A stretch of DNA of 6,450 nt, from the NCBI GenBank assembly GCA_937911445.1, contig CALDQY010000086.1, positions 1 to 6,450 on the forward strand, written 5' to 3'. The notes under the pieces are model-generated. The model was not told where the DNA came from, did no database searches, and worked only from the letters and a program-made list of their open reading frames with translations. How positions within the stretch are numbered: the first letter of the stretch is position 1; every line of letters starts with the position of its first letter. This document shows positions 1 to 5,047 of the stretch, piece by piece. Origin of the DNA: an uncultured Rhodobiaceae bacterium. GTDB taxonomy: Archaea > Thermoplasmatota > Poseidoniia > Poseidoniales > Poseidoniaceae. Both the position numbers and the translations under genes were made by a program.

Positions 1-33
1 ATTGGCATGACCCTCATAAGGCTCGCGAACAAG

Positions 34-58
34 AAGCCACCCCAAGAGGGGGGTTTTT
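34..58 (+). terminator. Terminator-like hairpin plus T tract
   Basis: Bases 34-43 can pair with 48-56 around the four-base loop AAGA. CCCC pairs with GGGG, then CC pairs with GG across one bulged A, and the stem ends in a GU and two AU pairs. The T run at 54-58 forms the last part of the stem and continues just past it. This looks like a + strand transcription stop for a gene lying mostly outside the window. It sits inside the open frame that reaches back from the propeller gene, which argues that this gene starts after it, at 82. No folding energy was computed, and archaeal termination depends more on the T tract than on the stem. Confidence 0.5.
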
Positions 59-81
59 CTGTACGATTGTGTGGGCCAACT

Positions 82-1248
82 ATGCGCACCAAAGCGTCTT
101 TCATCCTAGTGCTGCTCCTTCTTGCGCCTCTAGCAAGCGCATCAGAAGTCGGTTTCGAGAACGAGAATGCTCTGGATGAGCAAGGATTGAACATTCGAGC
201 AGGAGAAGTTTCACCAAACAGAGAAAGCATCCTTTTGGTGGGTGATGATGGATACATCCATATGATTTCAGCATCCTCTCCGGGGGACAGAAGTCAAGAT
301 CAGGATATCGATAGCAGTCGTTCCGCTCGATTCAATGACGTCTCCTGGCATCCAAATGGTCAGACTGCACTCATTGCAGGCGACCTTGGGGCTGCACTCC
401 GCTACACCTTGAGCGACAACACCATCCAGGCTGTGAATGGAGCTGGATCTGTAGGTAGCATCGAACTGACAGCAGTTTCTTGGCGTGCTGGTGGTGATCT
501 TGCTTTCTTTGGTGCAAAAAATGGTAACATCTACAGCTTCAACGAGGGCGAGGGAATGTCACAGCTTGAAGGAACAATGGAGTCAGAAATCACCGACATT
601 GCTTGTCACATCGAGCACAACCTTTGCGTGGCCTCAACACTGAATGATGGTATCGCAGTCATTGATCGTACACGTGAAGTGACATGGTTGGATGGCACCT
701 CAGGTTACACCTGGATGGCAGCTGACTGCCCTGACCCGACATATCGAAAATGTGTCGCCTTTGGTAGCGGCAGAGTCCATGTTTCGATCGTTCTTGATAT
801 TGAGGACGCCTCTCAGTCAACCACTGAAAAGGTCCTCGAACTTCTCGAAGGATCCACTGATTTCATCGCAACAAGCAGAGGGTATGATGGTACATCTCTG
901 GTACATCTTGCGCCAATGGAATCCGTTCGTTACAAAACAAGTCTCGATGAGGTCTTCATGCACATGGAAGCTCAAGCCATCACGGAACATGATCCAGAAG
1001 TTGCTGGCCAACGCATCGCACTGATGTGGGAAACTGGCGAGGACGATGGTTGGATGATTACCAATGAAGGTCTTATCATCGATTTTTTCCCAGTTGAAAG
1101 TCGCGAAAGTTTGGGCATCATGGAGACCATTGTGTTCGCTGCTGTAGCCATCTCGGTACCGGGTGTCATCATCGGACTGATTTTCATGAACAGTTCGTAT
1201 TTGCAACGCAAATACAGGCAACTGCGTGGCTTTGAAAAGAAAGAATGA
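82..1248 (+). CDS. Secreted, membrane-anchored beta-propeller (WD40-like) protein
   Basis: A protein of 388 residues, function unknown. The frame is open back to base 7, but I place the start at 82. From there the protein begins with a textbook signal peptide: Arg and Lys at residues 2-4, a hydrophobic core FILVLLLLAPLA, and a likely cut after ASA at residue 20. The upstream part would encode a terminator hairpin. The body has recurring strand-turn units of propeller type, for example around residues 41-64, 84-110 (with a DVSWHPNG turn typical of WD40-like blades), 128-154, 169-196 and 209-238. Two close Cys pairs (175/182 and 216/224) could be disulfides outside the membrane. Residues 346-369 form one hydrophobic segment, followed by a short basic tail, so the propeller should face outward with its C terminus in the cytoplasm. 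No catalytic motif is visible; a binding or scaffold role is a guess. No good Shine-Dalgarno precedes the start, so the mRNA may be leaderless. The next gene follows 71 bp downstream on the same strand. Confidence 0.8.
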   Translation: MRTKASFILVLLLLAPLASASEVGFENENALDEQGLNIRAGEVSPNRESILLVGDDGYIHMISASSPGDRSQDQDIDSSRSARFNDVSWHPNGQTALIAGDLGAALRYTLSDNTIQAVNGAGSVGSIELTAVSWRAGGDLAFFGAKNGNIYSFNEGEGMSQLEGTMESEITDIACHIEHNLCVASTLNDGIAVIDRTREVTWLDGTSGYTWMAADCPDPTYRKCVAFGSGRVHVSIVLDIEDASQSTTEKVLELLEGSTDFIATSRGYDGTSLVHLAPMESVRYKTSLDEVFMHMEAQAITEHDPEVAGQRIALMWETGEDDGWMITNEGLIIDFFPVESRESLGIMETIVFAAVAISVPGVIIGLIFMNSSYLQRKYRQLRGFEKKE

Positions 1249-1308
1249 GAAGAATGAACATCGTATTCTTGTGCTAAGGTTCATGAGTTGTATCGACTCC
1301 CACGAAAC

Positions 1309-1313
1309 GAGGG
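1309..1313 (+). promoter_or_regulatory. Shine-Dalgarno of the dehydrogenase gene
   Basis: GAGGG lies six bases before the ATG at 1320. This supports that start and suggests translation by 16S pairing. I see no convincing TATA-like element in 1249-1308, so the gene may share a transcript with the propeller gene. Confidence 0.6.
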
Positions 1314-1319
1314 AACTGA

Positions 1320-2495
1320 ATGGAACCTTTCGAAGCCATCGACTTTTACGATATCGAATCCTTGCTCACTGAAGAAGAAATCATGATTCGCGACCTTGTG
1401 CGAGAGTGGGTCGATGAGGAGGTTATCCCAAAGATTGAACATGCTTGCGAAGAGGGTATTTTCCTTGATGAATGGCGTGTTGCTCTCGGTGAAATGGGTG
1501 TTCTCGGAGCACCGCTCAAGGGCTATGGATGCCCAGGGCTCTCATACGTCGCTTACGGACTCATCTGCCAAGAACTCGAACGCGGTGATTCTGGCCTTCG
1601 ATCGTTCGCATCCGTCCAAGGCTCTCTTGCTATGTATCCTATCTGGGACTTTGGAAGTGAGGAACAAAAGAATCACTATCTTCCAAAGATGACTTCAGGA
1701 GAATGGATTGGCTGCTTTGGCCTGACTGAACCAGACTATGGTTCAAATCCGGGCGATATGATCACCAAGGCAGAAGACATGGGCGACCATTACCTCCTCA
1801 ACGGTGCAAAGATGTGGATTACAAATGGAACAATTGCTGACGTTGCCGTTGTATGGGCCAAACTCGATGGCGTTATTCGTGGCTTCATCGTTGAGAAGGG
1901 TGACGAAGGGTTTAGCGCACCGGAAATGAAGGGAAAGCACTCTCTGAAAGCATCCGTCACATCAGAACTTGTCTTCCAAGACTGTAAGATTCCAAAGGAT
2001 CGAATCCTTCCTGGCGTCAAGGGTCTACGCGGACCGTTCTCTTGCTTGAATAACGCCCGATACGGCATCTCATGGGGTGCACTGGGTGCAGCCATGGCAT
2101 GTTTCCACAGCGCCAAGACCTATGCATTGAGCCGAATTCAGTTCGACCATCCTATTGCCTCGTACCAACTTGTCCAGAACAAATTGGCATGGATGCTTCG
2201 TGAAATCACCAAGGGGCAACTCTTGGCATATCACCTCGGACGAAAGAAGGACGATGGAACATGGTTCAATGAACAGATTTCACTTGCCAAGATGAACAAC
2301 GTCGATATTGCACTCGAAATCGCACGTGTGTCAAGAGACATACATGGAGCCAATGGCATTCTTGATGAGTACCCTGTTATGCGTCACATGGCGAACCTTG
2401 AGTCGGTCAAAACGTACGAAGGTACACACGATATTCACAATTTGATTCTCGGTCGATACATTACAGGCATACAAGCCTTCACTCGAACAACTTGA
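1320..2495 (+). CDS. gcdH: Glutaryl-CoA dehydrogenase (acyl-CoA dehydrogenase family)
   Basis: A full-length FAD enzyme of 391 residues, the normal size. It should oxidise glutaryl-CoA to crotonyl-CoA with loss of CO2 in the cytoplasm, passing electrons to an electron-transfer flavoprotein. The pathway is lysine, tryptophan or glutarate breakdown. The match to the human enzyme, recalled from memory, is strong throughout. ELERGDSGLRSFASVQ at 85-100 holds Glu87, Arg94, Ser95 and Ser98 at the same numbers as in human GCDH; Arg94 binds the free carboxylate of the substrate. CFGLTEPDYGSNP at 132-144 and WITN at 166-169 are the flavin/substrate segments. PFSCLNNARYGISWG at 239-253 is typical of this subfamily. 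TYEGTHDIH at 365-373 carries the catalytic base Glu367 and Tyr366. GRYITGIQAF closes the protein. These residues suggest the decarboxylating type, though this was not tested. No partner gene such as an ETF or a crotonase is in the window. Isovaleryl- or butyryl-CoA dehydrogenase is less likely given Arg94 and the LNNARYGI block. Confidence 0.9.
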   Translation: MEPFEAIDFYDIESLLTEEEIMIRDLVREWVDEEVIPKIEHACEEGIFLDEWRVALGEMGVLGAPLKGYGCPGLSYVAYGLICQELERGDSGLRSFASVQGSLAMYPIWDFGSEEQKNHYLPKMTSGEWIGCFGLTEPDYGSNPGDMITKAEDMGDHYLLNGAKMWITNGTIADVAVVWAKLDGVIRGFIVEKGDEGFSAPEMKGKHSLKASVTSELVFQDCKIPKDRILPGVKGLRGPFSCLNNARYGISWGALGAAMACFHSAKTYALSRIQFDHPIASYQLVQNKLAWMLREITKGQLLAYHLGRKKDDGTWFNEQISLAKMNNVDIALEIARVSRDIHGANGILDEYPVMRHMANLESVKTYEGTHDIHNLILGRYITGIQAFTRTT

Positions 2496-2500
2496 TCAAA

Positions 2501-3796
2501 TCAAACGTTTGGCAAGAGACCGATTCGTGCAAGCCCACCCCAAAGAGGGTCTAAGAATCGTGGAAGGAATCGGTGTCGCAAGTACACCGCTGCAGCGAGG
2601 CTCAACTTCTGGACCTTGTTGAGTTTGACTCGGCGGGTAAAGACATCGCCTTGCTGCTTCTCAATCTGCTTGAGGATTTTATCGTAAAATGCGATCATTG
2701 CGGCTGGGGAATATCGCGTTCTTCGAGGCAAGAGTGGCAAGAGTTGTCGTGCTTCGTCGAGGTAGGTTCGAGCTCGCTTTGCATAGTGGTGGCAGTATGG
2801 TTCCCAAGACGTGTTCAGAACAACTTTCCCACCGTAGAGATCTTGCTCTGTCACACCGTTGCGTTCCAGTTCATCGAGAGGAAGGTAGACACGGTCTCGC
2901 TCGATGTCTTCACCTACATCGCGAAGAACATTGGTCAACTGCATGAAAATACCCCATGATTCAGCGAATTTTCTTGCGCGAGGGTCATCGTACCCGTAAA
3001 TTTCGATGCACATGAGTCCAACAACCGATGCAACACGGTAACAATATACGTACAATTCTTCGAAGGTTCGATAGCGATTGCTGTACAAATCGTCTTCCAT
3101 TCCTGAGATCAAGTCATCGAAGACACTTCGAGGAATGGTGTATCGTTCGATGGTGTCCTTGAGTGCGAGGAAGACGGGGTCTGTACTGTACACATCGTTG
3201 TAACAGGTTGAGAGTTTCTTTCTGAAGAAAAACAACTGGTTGATTTTGTTCAGATACATTTCGTCCTCGAGGATTGAGGTTCGATTCTGCAAGGATTCCA
3301 GTTGAATTCTGTATTCGACTGCCTCTTGGCTTAGTTCAACGGTTGAACCAGGGAATCGGTCTGCCCAGTCACCATCTGCAATGTCATCAGCACGACGGCA
3401 GAATGCATAGACTGCGCACATGGCAAGTCGTTGCTCTTCTGGGAGATACTTGAACGAGTGATAGAAGTTCCCTGCTTCTCGCTTGGTCAGTTCTTCGCAG
3501 TAGCGATAGGCCAAACGGTACAGTTCAATTGGAGGTTTGTCGGACCAAATAGGTGCATCGAGATCAACGAATGGGTCGATAAGTTCGTTTTGATCGTTAA
3601 ACAAACCAATCATCATTGCACCCTCTCGGAGGGCTTCCATGGCAGTCACACTTACCGCTTTGACAGCATCACGAGCAAGCATGACACCGGCTCGAAGTCG
3701 GTCAAGAGGTGTCGGAGAAGATTTCGCATCCACGTTGCTCTCTGCACCGCCTTTGAGCGGGAAGAGGAGGTCGAGTGGCTTGCGGCGTTCCAACAT
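2501..3796 (-). CDS. Phytoene / presqualene diphosphate synthase-like protein with N-terminal extension
   Basis: A squalene/phytoene synthase family enzyme of 431 residues, longer than the roughly 280-310 usual for CrtB or HpnD. Such enzymes join two prenyl diphosphates head to head, through a cyclopropyl intermediate, in or on the membrane. The catalytic domain starts near residue 90. NFYHSFKYLP is at 110-119. The first Asp motif, RRADDIAD, has Asp137 and Asp141. YCYRVASVVGLMCIEIYGY at 251-269 is the conserved helix, and LTNVLRDVGEDIERDRVYLP at 287-306 holds the second Asp motif (Asp293, Asp297). The helix wording resembles HpnD and the second motif fits both HpnD and cyanobacterial CrtB, so C30 versus C40 product is open. 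Residues 1-89 match no domain I know, and about 20 extra residues sit around 170-195. The C-terminal tail (391-425) is basic and hydrophobic. A stop codon lies four codons upstream in frame, so the frame cannot extend further. No Shine-Dalgarno is adjacent to this start; in-frame Met codons at 39, 53, 61 and 62 are alternatives. Confidence 0.85.
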   Translation of the reverse strand: MLERRKPLDLLFPLKGGAESNVDAKSSPTPLDRLRAGVMLARDAVKAVSVTAMEALREGAMMIGLFNDQNELIDPFVDLDAPIWSDKPPIELYRLAYRYCEELTKREAGNFYHSFKYLPEEQRLAMCAVYAFCRRADDIADGDWADRFPGSTVELSQEAVEYRIQLESLQNRTSILEDEMYLNKINQLFFFRKKLSTCYNDVYSTDPVFLALKDTIERYTIPRSVFDDLISGMEDDLYSNRYRTFEELYVYCYRVASVVGLMCIEIYGYDDPRARKFAESWGIFMQLTNVLRDVGEDIERDRVYLPLDELERNGVTEQDLYGGKVVLNTSWEPYCHHYAKRARTYLDEARQLLPLLPRRTRYSPAAMIAFYDKILKQIEKQQGDVFTRRVKLNKVQKLSLAAAVYLRHRFLPRFLDPLWGGLARIGLLPNV

Positions 3797-3899
3797 CGTA
3801 AACGATTAGTCCTAAGTGTCGTTGTTTAAGAGTCCTCCTCTCGAAAGTTCCGACAAGTAATCCATTCAACTCGAAGTAAACATATACTCACAAAACATA
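3797..3899 (-). promoter_or_regulatory. Gap between the two prenyl synthase genes with TATA-like element and AGGAGG
   Basis: Read on the minus strand, this 103-bp gap starts after the TAG of the squalene-synthase-like gene. It holds a TATA-like run TATATGTTTA at 3877-3886, which could place a start site near 3855 by the usual archaeal spacing. An AGGAGG lies at 3834-3839, 37 bases before the downstream ATG, which is too far for normal use. The gap is therefore long enough for an own promoter of the downstream gene, but a shared transcript is equally possible. Assignments are by eye. Confidence 0.35.
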
Positions 3900-4919
3900 C
3901 TAGCGGACATTTTTATTCCTTGCAAGAAGTCGTTGTACTCCTCCTGGAATAATCAATGCTCTGAGTAATTTCTTGAAGTATCCCTTCATCTCATCACGGG
4001 TTACTTTGATCTTCTCATCAGAATCCAGTATGTTGCCTTCACGAAGCAGCGTGACTGTTCGCTGGCCGATAAGGACAGGAAGCATGCATGCAGCTTTGAG
4101 TCGGAACTGACGTTCAGGAATCATCCGAATGTACTCGACTGCTGCATCGAGATGTTCGCTCGTCAAATCAAGGTAGGCATCATACAGCGGACGGAAGGTT
4201 CCAATGTTGCTTGGATCCAACAAATTCTTCGGCTCCAGACCAATCTCTTCAAGCCGAACACCAGGGATGTAGCAACGGCCAAATCGTAAATCTTCAGGGA
4301 TATCTCGAAGAATGTTGATCATTTGAAGCGCTTTTCCAAACCGAATCCCTCGCTCAAAAAACACATCTTCCTTATCCTTGGGAAGTTTCATGACGTGTGC
4401 AAGCGACATCTTGGTCCAAAATACGCCCACGCAGCCAGCAACTCTGAAGGTGTAATCATCCAACTCATCATCCGAGTCAAGGGATGAAATTGTTCCACCT
4501 TCTCGAGCGATTCCGAATCGTTGTAAATCTAGGATTTGTCCACCAACGATGACATCAAGGCACTCCAACATTCGCTCTTGGTCTTCTTGACCATAGACCG
4601 ATAATGCGTCAACGACCTGCTGCACATTTCGCAACAATTCACCTTCATCAGGATTGGACTGGATATCAGCAAGTTCCCTCAAGTCTGGAAGAGTGTCACT
4701 ACGTCCTTGAGCAACGTCGTTGTAGTTCGACAAAGCATCGATCAACACTTCAGTATCTCCGACTTTGGAATCTGCGATTGTATCAGCAACACGGGCAAGA
4801 AGGTACAGCAAACCAATTTGACCACGTATCTTCTTTGGCAGATATTTGAGGGTAGGATAAAACGAGCGAGATGTCGTCTCAAGCAATTTGTCGATTTCTT
4901 CGCCTATAAGAACCGACAT
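3900..4919 (-). CDS. Squalene synthase-like enzyme (farnesyl-diphosphate farnesyltransferase family)
   Basis: A 339-residue enzyme predicted to condense two farnesyl diphosphates to presqualene diphosphate and, if it uses NADPH, on to squalene. The start is set at 4919 because GGAGGGG lies five bases upstream of this ATG. An open frame reaches back to an ATG at 4991, which would add 24 residues but has no such site. Motifs numbered from 4919: TSRSFYPTLKYLP at 16-28, ARVADTIAD at 42-50 with Asp46 and Asp50 for Mg-diphosphate binding, DDYTFRVAGCVGVFWTKM at 154-171 with Tyr156 matching the catalytic Tyr171 of human squalene synthase, and LQMINILRDIPEDLRFGRCY at 198-217 with Asp206 and Asp210. 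The VAGCVGVFWTK block is like bacterial and archaeal squalene synthases rather than HpnC or CrtB. It is the first gene of the minus-strand pair, and the phytoene-synthase-like gene follows. Family assignment is firm; the exact product (squalene, dehydrosqualene or other) is inferred. Confidence 0.88.
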   Translation of the reverse strand: MSVLIGEEIDKLLETTSRSFYPTLKYLPKKIRGQIGLLYLLARVADTIADSKVGDTEVLIDALSNYNDVAQGRSDTLPDLRELADIQSNPDEGELLRNVQQVVDALSVYGQEDQERMLECLDVIVGGQILDLQRFGIAREGGTISSLDSDDELDDYTFRVAGCVGVFWTKMSLAHVMKLPKDKEDVFFERGIRFGKALQMINILRDIPEDLRFGRCYIPGVRLEEIGLEPKNLLDPSNIGTFRPLYDAYLDLTSEHLDAAVEYIRMIPERQFRLKAACMLPVLIGQRTVTLLREGNILDSDEKIKVTRDEMKGYFKKLLRALIIPGGVQRLLARNKNVR

Positions 4920-4924
4920 GAACT

Positions 4925-4931
4925 CCCCTCC
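4925..4931 (-). promoter_or_regulatory. Shine-Dalgarno that sets the squalene synthase start
   Basis: On the minus strand GGAGGGG is followed by AGTTC and then ATG at 4919. This is the strongest ribosome binding site in the window and is the main reason to prefer the start at 4919 over the ATG at 4991. Confidence 0.75.
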
Positions 4932-5038
4932 ATCCGTTTCCACCAACCTCTCCCGCATGAAGATTCTCACTCGTTGAAGGCTCATTTGCATAACAGAACA
5001 TAGAAGACTTTAGAATAAGGGATGTCTAGGTAGGTAAG
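4932..5038. promoter_or_regulatory. Divergent promoter region
   Basis: This stretch separates the minus-strand prenyl synthase pair from the + strand zinc-ribbon gene. The only clear AT-rich patch is CTTTAGAATAAG at 5008-5019. Read on the + strand it is a plausible TATA-like box about 35 bases before the ATG at 5048, leaving a leader of roughly ten bases. Read on the minus strand it would put a start near 4987, inside the longer version of the squalene synthase frame, which again fits translation from 4919. Both genes may thus share one AT-rich core. No operator repeat was found. Confidence 0.4.
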
Positions 5039-5044
5039 GGTGAG
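5039..5044 (+). promoter_or_regulatory. Shine-Dalgarno of the zinc-ribbon gene
   Basis: GGTGAG lies three bases before the ATG at 5048 and fits the GGTGAT part of the usual anti-Shine-Dalgarno complement. A GAGGAG overlaps the same spot but is too close to the ATG. The first codons after this ATG encode the zinc ribbon, which confirms the start. Confidence 0.5.
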
Positions 5045-5047
5045 GAG

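Noticed and set aside
1..33. CTCATAA at 13-19 resembles the anticodon loop of a methionine tRNA.
   Set aside because: The flanking stem pairs at only two solid positions and no T-arm or acceptor stem follows, so no tRNA can be supported.
2534..2550. ACCC...GGGT hairpin just past the dehydrogenase stop, similar to the one at 34-58.
   Set aside because: The stem is only four pairs, no T tract follows, and it lies within the coding end of the minus-strand gene.
4920..4991. Upstream extension of the squalene-synthase-like gene to the ATG at 4991.
   Set aside because: That ATG has no ribosome site, adds residues outside the family domain, and the ATG at 4919 has GGAGGGG at ideal spacing.
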